The notes: generated by a model from the letters alone, not told the origin. Numbered from the stretch's first letter, positions 53,272 to 62,858 are shown. The stretch: DNA of 64,000 bases from Leptospira neocaledonica (GCF_002812205.1 NZ_NPEA01000009.1:1-64000); one strand, 5' to 3'. Numbers and translations: made by a program.

Positions 53272-53694
53272 ATGCGAAAACCCGGAAAACCTGTAATGCA
53301 GATGGGAATCCTGGCCTCGCTCAACGATTTTCTCCCTTTACTCGGCACTCAACCCTTTTTAGTTTTAGCTTCTTCTTCGGGTTGGTGGACGACATTCACG
53401 GATATACTGTTTGTTCTGTCTATTAGTGGCGGTTTAGCCTGGTATTTTTATTATTATAAAAGAAAGGATCTTTTAGGTGGTTACTGGGTGGCGTTTTTAG
53501 TCGCTATTCTGGGATCTCTGATCATTCTTTCTATTTTCCAAGACCTGATCCGAGAAGTGGTGTACTGGTTGATCTCACCAAAGATCGGAATTTACCAGGT
53601 TGCAAATGTAAATTTGATCGCGGTACTTTTGGGCGGATACTCCATGCTCTATATCATGAACCGTATCAATCACAATAAAGAACGCAGAGATTAA
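53272..53694 (+). CDS. Small membrane protein
   Basis: A 140-residue protein with three or four membrane segments (about 40-60, 70-92 and 108-130). Not recognised. Start uncertain: ATG 53272 adds ten basic residues before ATG 53296/53302; none has a good ribosome site. Divergent from aroE with 37 bases between. The segment DLIREVVYWLISPKIGIYQV is an amphipathic loop between spans. Confidence 0.68.
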   Translation: MRKPGKPVMQMGILASLNDFLPLLGTQPFLVLASSSGWWTTFTDILFVLSISGGLAWYFYYYKRKDLLGGYWVAFLVAILGSLIILSIFQDLIREVVYWLISPKIGIYQVANVNLIAVLLGGYSMLYIMNRINHNKERRD

Positions 53695-53776
53695 TTTACG
53701 GGCGACTCCTACGGACCGCGCTCTACGCTCCAATCCGCTTCGCGGGATTTCCGCTACGATCGCTGTCGCGTTTTAA
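53695..53776. repeat. GC-rich intergenic repeat, copy D
   Basis: Contains 53745-53769, matching copy A (53-77) at 22 of 24 aligned bases. The rest has similar CG-rich words (CGCTTCGCGGG, CTACGCTCC). It lies between a plus and a minus gene. No coding potential. Confidence 0.5.
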
Positions 53777-53813
53777 GACGGAATCATCACTTATAGAGTG
53801 TAAATTCCCGATT

Positions 53814-54587
53814 TCAGTTATCAGTCTTTTGTTTTTCCGCCAAAGACATTTCAAACACTTTGGTGTATTTTAGAAAATTATAATAGAATCCCATAATGGC
53901 AAGGATCAGTCCTCTTCTGCCGTCCAAAAATCCTAGTCTTACAAAATACATCCAAAAGGATTTGTATCCTGCTTCTAAAAGAGCTAAGACCAAACCTGAT
54001 CTCTTTCCTTTTCCGAATTTTTCAGCTGCGGCAAGTTCGGAATATCGATTGATAAATGTTACATGATCGAATAGGTTTTCGTAGGAATAATGGAATACTG
54101 GATGTTTTAATTTCTTCCTCTTTCCTGATAATTCCACTGCTTCGTGGACCTTTCCGCCTACGAATTTTCCTTTGGATCTTAAGAATAGTCTGGCTCTATA
54201 ATTCGGATACCAGCCCCCGTGTCGGATCCATTTTCCCATATACATAGTAAGTCTTGGGATCAGGAAACCGTCTTCTTCCGGTTCTCCATTCTTGAATAAG
54301 TTTTTAATTTCTTCCTTTAGGCCTGGAGAAAGTTCTTCGTCTGCATCCAAGGTTAATATCCAAGGGCTCACTGCTAAAGAAATTACATGGTTTTTCTGGG
54401 AAACATAATCGTCGAATTTTCGGAGAACCACTTTGGCTCCCTTTTGTTTTGCGATAGTTTCCGTTCTGTCCTTGGAACCTGAATCCAATACTATGATCTC
54501 GTTTACGAAATCAAGAGAAGATAGACATCTTTCGATATTATCTTCTTCGTTTAATGTGATGATACAGGCTGAGATTGGTAACATCAA
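53814..54587 (-). CDS. WaaE/KdtX-like glycosyltransferase (GT2)
   Basis: A 257-residue GT-A glycosyltransferase. It opens with ISACIITLNEEDNIERCLSSL and VLDSGSKDRT, has the metal-binding LDADEELSPGLKEE near 80, and KVHEAVELSG and KLKHPVFHYSYEN further on, the pattern of LPS-core WaaE-type enzymes. It likely adds a sugar to lipid A/LPS core or a glycan on the cytoplasmic face. Four-base overlap with the upstream GHKL gene suggests coupling. Confidence 0.88.
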   Translation of the reverse strand: MMLPISACIITLNEEDNIERCLSSLDFVNEIIVLDSGSKDRTETIAKQKGAKVVLRKFDDYVSQKNHVISLAVSPWILTLDADEELSPGLKEEIKNLFKNGEPEEDGFLIPRLTMYMGKWIRHGGWYPNYRARLFLRSKGKFVGGKVHEAVELSGKRKKLKHPVFHYSYENLFDHVTFINRYSELAAAEKFGKGKRSGLVLALLEAGYKSFWMYFVRLGFLDGRRGLILAIMGFYYNFLKYTKVFEMSLAEKQKTDN

Positions 54588-55276
54588 GCGCGGGAAAAAT
54601 CCTGGTCTCTGACGGATTTAAAATTAGACGAAAGAGGAACTTCTAATCTGGCAATAGTTACGTCTTTGCGGATGATAATCCTGAAATAGGAAGGATCGAT
54701 TCCTTCTCCTTTCAGCATGATTAAAATAAGTGCGAGTCCCAATCCGGCTCCTTCCGTATTGTCAGCGTTATCCAAATAGAATTGAGCGATGTCTCCGTAC
54801 TGCATTCCTTTTTCTAATTTTTCGCGGAGAGATTTTTCTTCTTCTATTGTGACCGGTGTATTGTTTGTAACTTCGACCCGAATTCCGTCCATGGAATAGT
54901 CGAAGGTGATCAGACAGAAATATCCCTTCTTTTTGGATTTGTTTCCGTATTCTTCCGCCATACTTTCGGAGAATAATTCCCTATATTCGGAGACTCCTCT
55001 TTTGTATTGGATCGGATTTTCTATATCGTAGCCTTTTTCCTCGAAGAAGATCCTTTTTTGATTTGCCTTGCAGGCATTGATCGATAATTCTTTTACGATA
55101 GTGTAAATCGTTGGAACAAGGGTGGGATAAGTGACTTTATCCAAGATGAGCTCGATCGCCTGTTGGATATGTTCCTCGACCGATCTGGTGATTCGATGGG
55201 TCTTTAGAGAGAGGATTCTTCCGTCCTCCACCGTAAGCCGGATATTGTCTGATATATCCCGGATTTCCTGACCCAT
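54584..55276 (-). CDS. GHKL ATPase-domain protein without kinase dimerisation box
   Basis: A 230-residue cytosolic protein. The N-box like segment TIVKELSINACKANQKRIFF (key residues E, N, N-A-x-K-A-N) and the G-box-like NTEGAGLGLALILIMLKGEGI (fragments NTEGAGLGLAL, LIMLKGEGI) indicate a histidine-kinase-type ATP-binding fold. There is no membrane domain or phospho-His box, so it may be an anti-sigma or regulatory ATPase, or a divergent sensor output. Overlaps the glycosyltransferase gene by four bases. Divergent from 55303. Confidence 0.75.
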   Translation of the reverse strand: MGQEIRDISDNIRLTVEDGRILSLKTHRITRSVEEHIQQAIELILDKVTYPTLVPTIYTIVKELSINACKANQKRIFFEEKGYDIENPIQYKRGVSEYRELFSESMAEEYGNKSKKKGYFCLITFDYSMDGIRVEVTNNTPVTIEEEKSLREKLEKGMQYGDIAQFYLDNADNTEGAGLGLALILIMLKGEGIDPSYFRIIIRKDVTIARLEVPLSSNFKSVRDQDFSRA

Positions 55277-55302
55277 TAACCTTGAACTTTTCGGAACTCG
55301 AT

Positions 55303-56658
55303 TTGTTTGTCAAGAGACTCATTCTAATAGCTTTAAAAAAGGTCCGTTCTAATTCGGCCCGAATTTTGCCAAAATTCTTCCCTTACATTTTAGGGAGCCT
55401 TCTTTTTTCCGGGAACATTCACGCCGATTCCTGGTCATGGAGCGGAGTTTACCTGGTTCAACCGGAAACTTTGGAATATTCCGGCCCGGTCCAGATCCAG
55501 GTAAAAGACGGTTTGGTGGAAAAAATATCTTCTTCACCTTCTTCCAAGGAACCTCTGTTCATTTTGCCAGGATTCTGTGATTCACATGTAACCTTAGGGG
55601 CAAATTCTCTAGGTGGGTGGAAGGATCGTTCCGAATTGGAATCCGATCTGAAACAATTTCTGCTACATGGATTCACTCATATACAAAGTATCGCAGATCC
55701 TCCTTGGGCTCTGGAACTCTCCGAGATCCGAAAGAAAAATTTTCAGTATCCTCGTATCTCAGTTCTTCCTCCTGTTCTACTTGCCGAGTCCAAAGAACTT
55801 ACTACATCTAAAGTTTCAGGATACAAAATTCTAAAATCACCTGAAGAGGCGATGTCTTCTCTCTCCGGAAAAAAAGGAAAGATTCATTTATTCTTAAGGC
55901 ATAACGAAGGGGAAACTTTCGAAATAGATGGAAAACTTCTCTATCGAATGAGAAGTGAGTCCGAGAAAAACGGATTAGAATTATCAGTCTCCACTTTCGG
56001 AGAAGAATTTGCAAACTGGGAGGCTTTGTCTTCCGAAACGAAGGTACTCTATCATCCTATTCCGGAAACTTCTTCTATTCGTCCCGTGGCTCATAATTTG
56101 GTGAAACAAACTTGGGCTCCACTTTTCGGGATCTATTTTACTAGAAAAGGAATAGGAACTTCTTCCTTTGCAGAAGAATGGGAAAAATGGATCCAATGGA
56201 GTCCAATATTTAAGGAAAGAGCGCTGTCTAAAGAAGCGCTCTCTACTATGTCCGGACTATCCGAATCCGACAGAGAAGAAGCGGAGAAAGAATACGAATC
56301 CTATCTTGCTTTCTTGAGGGCCCGCAAAAATCTGTCCCTAAGGATCTTACTCGGTTCGGGTGCGGGTCACCAATTACAGTTCCCTGGAATTTCCGGCTGG
56401 AAGGAACTGAGAATTTTATCCGAACTTTTGGGACCCAAAGAAGCCTTAAGAGCGGCAACGGAAACCACCTGCCAATATTTGGGGGCGGCTCATGAGGGGA
56501 AGATCCGAGTAGGAAAACCGGCTCATCTTTTGATTTTTAGAGAAGACCCTCTCCAAAATTGGGATAAACTAAATACATTAAGAACGGTCGTGACGGAGAG
56601 AGTGAAAACCGAGATCTCTTCTCCCGAAAAAAAGAAAACCAAGGGGCAGAGACGATGA
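55303..56658 (+). CDS. Degenerate amidohydrolase-family exported protein
   Basis: About 451 residues from TTG 55303, favoured by GGAA six bases before it; TTG 55282 is in frame too. It opens with a signal peptide (about 20-42, ending NIHADSW). The layout is that of an amidohydrolase: a small beta domain, then FILPGFCDSHVTLGAN where a functional enzyme has H-x-H, and later LLGSGAGHQLQFPGISG and GKIRVGKPAHLLIFRED. The metal-binding His set is largely missing, so catalysis in the usual way is unlikely. Four-base overlap with the S1 gene. Confidence 0.75.
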   Translation: MFVKRLILIALKKVRSNSARILPKFFPYILGSLLFSGNIHADSWSWSGVYLVQPETLEYSGPVQIQVKDGLVEKISSSPSSKEPLFILPGFCDSHVTLGANSLGGWKDRSELESDLKQFLLHGFTHIQSIADPPWALELSEIRKKNFQYPRISVLPPVLLAESKELTTSKVSGYKILKSPEEAMSSLSGKKGKIHLFLRHNEGETFEIDGKLLYRMRSESEKNGLELSVSTFGEEFANWEALSSETKVLYHPIPETSSIRPVAHNLVKQTWAPLFGIYFTRKGIGTSSFAEEWEKWIQWSPIFKERALSKEALSTMSGLSESDREEAEKEYESYLAFLRARKNLSLRILLGSGAGHQLQFPGISGWKELRILSELLGPKEALRAATETTCQYLGAAHEGKIRVGKPAHLLIFREDPLQNWDKLNTLRTVVTERVKTEISSPEKKKTKGQRR

Positions 56659-57803
56659 ACGAAAATCAAAAAGAACTGTTTCAAAAATTACTGGACGAAA
56701 GTTTCAGAAAAAAAGCGGCCTTAGAGCCTGGAGCAAAAGTTTCTGCGTTAGTCACCAGTTCCAAATCGGATTATGTTTTTATAAAGATCCAGGGAGCAGG
56801 GCTCTCCGGTATTATCGCTGCCGATGAATTTACGGAAGCTCCAAAACAGGGAGAGACCATCGAGGCATATTTTTTACAGGAATCTTCTGGAGATCAATAC
56901 TTCACCACTTGTCTGAACGGAGACACTATTTCCAAAGATATGGTATCCGTGGCTCATAATGCCGAAATTCCTGTATTAGGTCATATCATCGGAGAGAATG
57001 AAGCGGGCGTAGAAGTCAAGTTAGGCGAACTCACGGGTTTCTGTCCATTCTCTCAATTGGACCCAGAACTGAAAAAACAGAATAATGGAGTAGGCAAAAG
57101 GGTTCGTTTTTTGATCTCAGAAGTGGGAAATAAGGGAAAGATCATCGTTTCCCAAAAGAAGATCGCAGACAAAGAAAGAGAGGCTAAAATTTCAGTTCTG
57201 AAAGGGGAATTGAAGCCTGGAATGTTCGTCACCTGCAAGGTCAAATCCGTTCATAATTTCGGATTGATCGTAGAAGCGGATGGACTGACCGCACTAGTTC
57301 CAGCTTCCGAGGCGACTTTCAAAAAGGGAGCGGATCTCTCTAAAGAATTCCATCCAGGACAAGTGCTTAGAGCCAAGGTCCTAAAATTAGATTGGGAAGA
57401 AGAAAAGCACAGCTTTACGGTTAAGGATTTTCTAAAAGATCCTTGGGCACAAAATGTTCCATTCAAAGAAGGGGACTTAGTCACAGGAACTGTGGAAAGT
57501 GTAAAACCTTTCGGAGTATTCGTAAAATTGAATGAACATTTTTCCGGACTGGTTCCCAACAGAGAAACAGGATTACAAAATCGTACACCTGCAGCACAAC
57601 ATTTCAAAATTGGTGATTCGGTTTCCGCATTCGTAACAGAAGTGAATCCTACAAAAAGACAAATTTCACTTTCTCTTGTGAAAGCGAAAGAAGTTCAGGA
57701 AAGATTAGATTATAGTGGATATCTTTCCGAGGAAACTTCTTCTACCGGATCTTTCGGCGCTATTCTTGCAAAATCCTTAAACAAGGGACAGAAAAAGGGA
57801 TAA
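56655..57803 (+). CDS. S1-domain RNA-binding protein (RpsA-like)
   Basis: A 382-residue protein with about four S1 repeats (roughly 20-90, 100-170, 185-255 and 270-345). The third and fourth repeats show GMFVTCKVKSVHNFGLIVEADGLTALVP and GDLVTGTVESVKPFGVFVKLNEHFSGLVP-like sequence (keys: VKSVHNFGLIV and VESVKPFGVFV). Shorter than true ribosomal S1 (about 550 residues), so it is an S1-type RNA-binding protein, perhaps a second one. Next to trmL, zero-gap. Confidence 0.88.
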   Translation: MNENQKELFQKLLDESFRKKAALEPGAKVSALVTSSKSDYVFIKIQGAGLSGIIAADEFTEAPKQGETIEAYFLQESSGDQYFTTCLNGDTISKDMVSVAHNAEIPVLGHIIGENEAGVEVKLGELTGFCPFSQLDPELKKQNNGVGKRVRFLISEVGNKGKIIVSQKKIADKEREAKISVLKGELKPGMFVTCKVKSVHNFGLIVEADGLTALVPASEATFKKGADLSKEFHPGQVLRAKVLKLDWEEEKHSFTVKDFLKDPWAQNVPFKEGDLVTGTVESVKPFGVFVKLNEHFSGLVPNRETGLQNRTPAAQHFKIGDSVSAFVTEVNPTKRQISLSLVKAKEVQERLDYSGYLSEETSSTGSFGAILAKSLNKGQKKG

Positions 57804-58265
57804 ATGGCTCTTCGGATAGCGCTGTATAGACCGGAGATACCGCCCAATACGGGAAATATTGCCCGACTATGCGTCGCTCTAGGAGCGGAGTTGCATATCG
57901 TAGGAGAACCTGCCTTCGAGTTGTCTGAAAAAGCAGCAAGAAGAGCAGGGTTAGATTATTGGGATAAACTAAAATTGACCCTTCATCCTAGTTGGGAAAG
58001 TTTCTCAAAATCCTTATACTCCGGTTCCAAATTATATTTAATATCCACTAAGGGTAAAATTTCTTATACAACTCCTCAATACGGGGAGAATGACGTATTT
58101 TTGTTCGGAAACGAAACCTCAGGATTACCTCAGGAAATTTTTCAATCAGAGATCCCTAATGGTATCCTTAGGATCCCTATGGAAGAAGATTGCAGGTGTT
58201 TGAATTTGAGTAACGCAGTCGCGGTAATCGCATACGAGGCATTACGCCAAATTCGTCGTTGGTGA
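57804..58265 (+). CDS. trmL: tRNA (cytidine/uridine-34-2'-O)-methyltransferase
   Basis: A 153-residue SPOUT methyltransferase. The N-terminus IALYRPEIPPNTGNIARLC is signature; keys are PEIPPNTGNIAR. The knot region has FLFGNETSGLP and IPMEEDCRCLNLSNAVAVIAYE, including the SAM-binding segment. It methylates the ribose at the wobble position of some tRNA-Leu. Start directly follows the S1 gene stop. Confidence 0.95.
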   Translation: MALRIALYRPEIPPNTGNIARLCVALGAELHIVGEPAFELSEKAARRAGLDYWDKLKLTLHPSWESFSKSLYSGSKLYLISTKGKISYTTPQYGENDVFLFGNETSGLPQEIFQSEIPNGILRIPMEEDCRCLNLSNAVAVIAYEALRQIRRW

Positions 58266-58332
58266 ATCGGAAACTGCCTTCTGGAAAAAATCGGATTTAC
58301 ACCCCTCGAAAAAAACAGTCCTATGGAAAAAT

Positions 58333-59004
58333 ATGGGAATGTCCTTTTCCCTAGGAGAGATACAAGCCCGCATAAGGGAACTCCTAGCAAACGGTTTAAC
58401 AGGTAATTCCCAGGATTTCCATGCGTGGATCCGTATGGACACTCTTCGAAAATTCAGAGAAGAGCCTTCCTTCGCACCGGATTGGGTTTCCCAAGTTCTA
58501 GACGAGTTGGTTGTTTCGGGAGAAGCAGCAAAAAGTAAATTAGATCCCAGAGAATATACTCTCTCTGCAGAATCACCTCTTCGCAAAAAAACTTCCAAAA
58601 ACGAAGAATACCTTCTACTCGGCCGTACCGAATTCCAACCGATGCAATATGTACGAAGCAGAATGGAATCTTTCCTGAGAGGCAACGGAATAAACGAGGA
58701 CATGATCGTGGACTTGACGATCGGTTCCATCGAAGCAGTGGAGAATGCCGTCAAATATGGTGACGGTGGAAATGTAGAAGTTGCCTATACAATCGAAAAA
58801 AGTGGAATTTTTAAGATCCGACTGGTGAACAACCTAAGAGAATTGAATATCGAAGAAGATATAGAAAGAGGGAAATTTTCTTCCACAGCCACTCTCATGA
58901 GAGGGATGATGGTTATGCAAAAATTATTCGATAAAATGGATCTGGAAATCTTAGAGGATAAAAGACAGGCCTTATTTATGGCCGAAAAAATCCTTCCAAA
59001 GTAA
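58333..59004 (+). CDS. RsbW-like serine kinase/anti-sigma ATPase with N-terminal helical domain
   Basis: A 223-residue protein. Residues about 1-85 are a helical, winged-helix-like part. The C-terminal ATPase domain (about 90-220) has the N box IGSIEAVENAVKYGDGG, keys EAVENAVKYG, and the later GMMVMQKLFDKMDL segment, as in RsbW/SpoIIAB. It could phosphorylate a STAS antagonist (for example that at 32656) or bind a sigma factor. Start ATG 58333 or 58339. Upstream of uvrB by 63 bases. Confidence 0.85.
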   Translation: MGMSFSLGEIQARIRELLANGLTGNSQDFHAWIRMDTLRKFREEPSFAPDWVSQVLDELVVSGEAAKSKLDPREYTLSAESPLRKKTSKNEEYLLLGRTEFQPMQYVRSRMESFLRGNGINEDMIVDLTIGSIEAVENAVKYGDGGNVEVAYTIEKSGIFKIRLVNNLRELNIEEDIERGKFSSTATLMRGMMVMQKLFDKMDLEILEDKRQALFMAEKILPK

Positions 59005-59067
59005 ATTCCGCAGTTTTTTAAGTTTTACACTTCTTCGATTTTCGGGTCTTTCTTTCCTAGAGTGAGT

Positions 59068-61065
59068 ATGTCTTCAATTTTTAAAATTCATTCCAACTAC
59101 AAAGCAGCCGGGGACCAAGTCCAGGCCATAGAAAAAATAGGCCAAGCATTTCAAAAGGGCCAAGATAAGGTCACCCTTGTCGGTGTAACCGGTTCTGGTA
59201 AAACATTCACCATGGCACAGGTGATTGCTAATATGGGACTTCCTACCTTGGTTCTGTCGCATAACAAAACCTTGGCGGCACAATTATTTCGCGAGTTTAA
59301 AGAGTTTTTCCCGGAGAATGCCGTGGAATATTTCGTTTCTTATTACGATTACTACCAACCTGAGGCTTACGTACCTTCTTCCGATACGTTTATCGAAAAG
59401 GATATGTCCATGAACGAAGAGATAGATAAACTACGGCTCCGAGCCACTTCTTCTCTATTGGAAAGAGACGATGTGGTTATTGTAAGTTCAGTCTCCTGTA
59501 TTTACGGTTTAGGATCCCCCGAAGAATATGTGAACTCTGTTGTTGCTTTGACAAAAGGAGATATCATAGATAGAGACCAGGTTATTCGTAAATTACTTCA
59601 TATTCAATATAATCGAAATGATACGGATTTTTCTCGGGGTAATTTTAGGGTAAGAGGAGATTCTATCGAAGTTTACCCTGCTTACCATACAGATGCTTTT
59701 CGGATCGAATTTTTCGGAGATGAGGTGGATTCGATTTCAAGAATTCATCCGGTTACCGCCCAAGTGATTGCAAAACAGGAAAAATGTTTTATCTATCCTG
59801 CAAAACATTTCATCATGTCTCCTCCTTTGATAAAGGACGCTGTCAAAAGAATCAAAGATGAAATGGCGGAACAAGAGATCAAGTTTACCAAAGAGAATAA
59901 ATTTTTAGAAGCACAGCGTATCGTATCCAGAACGAATTATGATATGGAAATGTTACAAGAGATGGGCTATTGTAACGGGATCGAAAATTATTCCCGTCAC
60001 CTTACGGGAAGAAAAGAAGGAGAAAGACCTGCCTGTCTTATCGACTATTTCCGTGGGGATTTTTTACTTATAGTGGACGAGTCTCACGTTACGATTCCTC
60101 AAGTAGGGGGGATGTATGCAGGCGATAAAGCTCGCAAACAAACTCTGGTGGATTTCGGATTCAGATTACCTTCTGCACTTGATAACCGACCTTTGAACTT
60201 TACGGAATTTGAATCTTTAACTCCTAAAACTCTTTATGTATCCGCAACACCTGCTGAATACGAATTGGAGAAGAGTAAAACAAGAGTTGAACAGATCATT
60301 CGTCCTACTGGACTTTTGGATCCGAATGTAGAAGTCCGACCTACTAAAAACCAAGTAGAGGATCTTTTGGTAGAGATCCGAAAAAGGATAGATCTTGGAG
60401 AGAGGGTTCTTGTCACTACATTGACTAAGAAGATGTCCGAAGATTTAGCGGATTATTATAAAGAAATCGGACTTAAAGTTTCTTATCTACATTCAGAGAT
60501 AGAAACCTTAGAAAGGATAGAAATTATCCGGGATTTGAGAAAGGGAATTTATGATGTTCTAATAGGGATCAATCTTCTTAGAGAAGGTTTGGATATCCCA
60601 GAAGTTTCTCTCGTTGCCATTTTGGATGCGGACAAGGAAGGGTTTTTGAGAAATTATAAATCCTTAATACAAACGATCGGTCGGGCTGCTAGGAATATCA
60701 ACGGAACTGCGGTTTTATATGCGGATAAGATGACAGATTCTATGACCAGGGCCATAGAAGAGACTAAAAGAAGACGAACGATCCAGGAAGAACATAACCT
60801 GAAATACAGGATCTCTCCTCAAACGATCAAAAAGGAAATTGCCGATATGATCGAAAGAACAGAGAAAGAACTGGCTCCTGAAGAATACGCAGCAGAAGAG
60901 ATCAATAAGAAGTTCAGAGAGAAAAACTTCTCTTCTAAAGAAGAAATGAAAGAGAAGATCAGAGAAGAAATGTTAAAAGCGGCCAAGGAATTGGATTTCG
61001 AAAGAGCAGCTTTGCTTAGAGACAAAATGCTTACTATCAAAGTGAATCCCACAGAGGAAAAATGA
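59068..61065 (+). CDS. uvrB: UvrABC system protein B
   Basis: A 665-residue UvrB. The ATG at 59068 is used; an in-frame GTG six bases upstream is an alternative. Walker A GVTGSGKT is near residue 38-45, followed by [15 protein letters not shown] (beta hairpin region), the Walker B-type [10 protein letters not shown], and [22 protein letters not shown] and QTIGRAARN in helicase domain 2. A C-terminal UVR segment (about 615-655) ends it. It verifies damage in nucleotide excision repair. No LexA-like box seen upstream. Overlaps the rhomboid gene by four bases. Confidence 0.97.
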   Translation: MSSIFKIHSNYKAAGDQVQAIEKIGQAFQKGQDKVTLVGVTGSGKTFTMAQVIANMGLPTLVLSHNKTLAAQLFREFKEFFPENAVEYFVSYYDYYQPEAYVPSSDTFIEKDMSMNEEIDKLRLRATSSLLERDDVVIVSSVSCIYGLGSPEEYVNSVVALTKGDIIDRDQVIRKLLHIQYNRNDTDFSRGNFRVRGDSIEVYPAYHTDAFRIEFFGDEVDSISRIHPVTAQVIAKQEKCFIYPAKHFIMSPPLIKDAVKRIKDEMAEQEIKFTKENKFLEAQRIVSRTNYDMEMLQEMGYCNGIENYSRHLTGRKEGERPACLIDYFRGDFLLIVDESHVTIPQVGGMYAGDKARKQTLVDFGFRLPSALDNRPLNFTEFESLTPKTLYVSATPAEYELEKSKTRVEQIIRPTGLLDPNVEVRPTKNQVEDLLVEIRKRIDLGERVLVTTLTKKMSEDLADYYKEIGLKVSYLHSEIETLERIEIIRDLRKGIYDVLIGINLLREGLDIPEVSLVAILDADKEGFLRNYKSLIQTIGRAARNINGTAVLYADKMTDSMTRAIEETKRRRTIQEEHNLKYRISPQTIKKEIADMIERTEKELAPEEYAAEEINKKFREKNFSSKEEMKEKIREEMLKAAKELDFERAALLRDKMLTIKVNPTEEK

Positions 61066-61670
61066 GATTAGACATCACACTTATCACTATAATAGTTACT
61101 GGGATTATCAGCCTTTACACATTATATGTAGACCAAAATCTTTTGGACAAACTGATTCTCAGGCCTTTCAGAGATTCTAAAGAAGGGAATTATTATACCT
61201 TAGCTACGAGTGGATTTGTTCACGCGGATTTTACTCATCTATTATTTAATATGCTAACACTGTACTTCTTCGGAAGGCATGTGGATATGGTGCTCGGACC
61301 TTTGGGATTTATGGGGTTATACTTGGCGAGTATCCTGATCGCAAATCTGGTTTCTTTCCAGAAAAATAAAGCAGATGTGAATTATGCAAGTCTTGGAGCT
61401 TCCGGTGGAACTTCCGGAATCGTATTTGCTTCTATCTTATTCTATCCGTACTCTAAAATTTTCTTTTTCTTTATACCGATCCCGATTCCGGGACCTCTAT
61501 ATGCGATCTTGTATTTGGGATATTCTTATTATGCTTCTAAGAACAGGCAGGATGGGATCAATCACGACGCACATTTTTATGGAGCGCTAACTGGACTTGC
61601 GGTTGCCATTTTAGTACAACCGCAATCTTTGATTACGTTTGTCCAATACGTGTTAGGCTCATTTATATGA
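61062..61670 (+). CDS. Rhomboid-family serine protease
   Basis: A 202-residue six-segment membrane protease. [18 protein letters not shown] gives the conserved first loop and spans; the catalytic Ser is in [14 protein letters not shown] (GASGG) and the catalytic His in [13 protein letters not shown] compact rhomboid, likely cleaving a transmembrane substrate in the inner membrane. The ATG overlaps the uvrB stop by four bases (ATGA). Converges with cutA, with a shared hairpin. Confidence 0.94.
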   Translation: MRLDITLITIIVTGIISLYTLYVDQNLLDKLILRPFRDSKEGNYYTLATSGFVHADFTHLLFNMLTLYFFGRHVDMVLGPLGFMGLYLASILIANLVSFQKNKADVNYASLGASGGTSGIVFASILFYPYSKIFFFFIPIPIPGPLYAILYLGYSYYASKNRQDGINHDAHFYGALTGLAVAILVQPQSLITFVQYVLGSFI

Positions 61671-61684
61671 GATTTTCTTAAAAT

Positions 61685-61710
61685 GCGAAAGGATATTAAC
61701 CCCCTTTCGC
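61685..61710. terminator. Hairpin between rhomboid and cutA genes
   Basis: GCGAAAGG (61685-61692) pairs perfectly with CCTTTCGC (61703-61710), an eight-pair stem with a 10-base loop. It lies between convergent genes and overlaps the cutA 3' end, so it may serve both transcripts. Confidence 0.55.
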
Positions 61711-62028
61711 GATTTTGTCCTTTATAAAAGCCTTAAACTTATCTGAACCGAAGCTTACATCCATTTTGATGATCTCAGGAGCGAGATAAGGATGTTTTTT
61801 TATAATATATTCTTCGATTGCTGCGTATTTGTCCGCCTTTGCTTTTAGAAGAATTTTATTTTCCGAATCAATTGTGAGTTTTCCTTCCCATTGATACAAA
61901 AGGGCTACTTCCGGAAAAATGGTACCGCTCACTATGATGCCTAACTGGAGCATTTCAGCAATATACTCTTCCGCTAGATCGCGATCCGCCAGAGTAGTGA
62001 AGACTAAAATTTCTTGAGATGAAGACAT
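61696..62028 (-). CDS. cutA: Divalent-cation tolerance protein CutA
   Basis: A 110-residue CutA1: VFTTLADRDLAEEYIAEML, the Cys of the usual (N)AC segment replaced by GIIVSGTIFPEVALLYQWEGKL, and later IIKKHPYLAPEIIKMDV. Keys: LYQWEGKL, HPYLAPEII. It forms a trimer, and its role in metal tolerance is loosely known. The ribosome site GGAGG is in a possible hairpin with CCTCC upstream (62033-62050). Confidence 0.93.
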   Translation of the reverse strand: MSSSQEILVFTTLADRDLAEEYIAEMLQLGIIVSGTIFPEVALLYQWEGKLTIDSENKILLKAKADKYAAIEEYIIKKHPYLAPEIIKMDVSFGSDKFKAFIKDKIAKGG

Positions 62029-62032
62029 TGTT

Positions 62033-62050
62033 CCTCCGAGAAAAAGGAGG
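62033..62050 (-). promoter_or_regulatory. Hairpin covering the cutA ribosome site
   Basis: Read on the minus strand: CCTCC, an eight-base loop TTTTTCTC, then GGAGG, four bases before the ATG at 62028. The stem would sequester the ribosome site of cutA. Five pairs of GC content make it stable enough to matter, but pairing in vivo is unproven. Confidence 0.45.
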
Positions 62051-62097
62051 ATAAGAAGTATTCATTCTTTGTCCAGTCTTTCTTTAGAAAGATTGAA

Positions 62098-62574
62098 TTA
62101 GTATCTGGGAGCGTTCGGATCCGAATAATTTCCTTTACCCGAGTTCGGCATAGAACCTCTGGAAGAGGAAGGGGTATAATCATCACAAAGATTACTGCAT
62201 CTTGCGATACAATCTTCCCTCTTACGGTCAACTGTGACTGCTGTAAAAACGGTCTCTACTTTAGGAATTGGATATTGGGTCCAACATTGGCTTTTACAGG
62301 TACCGTATTTGGCGGCACAGTTGCGAGCAGTGTTTTGATCGGATCCTGCGGAGATCATCATATCGAAAAGTTCCTGCTCTTCTCTGGACTTGAAGCCTCC
62401 CTTTGGGTGCCTTTTAGAAAGTTCCTGTTTACTTAGGTTGGCATTTTCAGGCTCGGGAAAATCTTCCACAGAACCTTTTCCTCTTACTTTACCCGATTCG
62501 TTGGAGCTCCAATCTACTGCGAAAAAGCAGTTTAGAATAAAGAAGAATAGTAATATTCCGAGTTTAATTTTCAT
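62098..62574 (-). CDS. Cys-rich exported protein (possible lipoprotein)
   Basis: A 158-residue protein with a signal peptide and Cys at about residue 16 in FFFILNCFFA, which may be a lipobox. Later Cys residues occur in NCAAKYGTCKSQCW and EDCIARCSNLC, suggesting disulfides. The end is Ser/Pro-rich. Unrecognised. The start ATG has AATTAAA rather than a strong ribosome site. Confidence 0.7.
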   Translation of the reverse strand: MKIKLGILLFFFILNCFFAVDWSSNESGKVRGKGSVEDFPEPENANLSKQELSKRHPKGGFKSREEQELFDMMISAGSDQNTARNCAAKYGTCKSQCWTQYPIPKVETVFTAVTVDRKREDCIARCSNLCDDYTPSSSRGSMPNSGKGNYSDPNAPRY

Positions 62575-62858
62575 AAGAAGAAAGTCGATATTTCGGCAGA
62601 CGGCTTTTACAGATTTTGTCCGTAAAACGGGAAGACAAGGAAAGAAAAAGGAATTTTTTAAAAACTAAACCTTTGGGATTAGGCGAATATTTTCGTCGTC
62701 TAACAAATAAATACATAATTTTTGCACTCTTTTGTATAGAAATCGACTGGAAAAAAATTTCCAGACTAGGTCTCAATAGTATTGAATGTAGGATAACCTA
62801 TAATAGAGTCTGTCTAAGCAGTACTTAAGACCTAAGAATTTGAATGGGGGGTCTTTTA

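Noticed and set aside
53235..53348. Upstream extension of the aroE frame
   Set aside because: It lacks family likeness, would overlap the divergent gene and lies before the conserved N-terminus.
59005..59067. Search for an SOS (LexA) box before uvrB
   Set aside because: No convincing inverted repeat was seen, so SOS control is not claimed.
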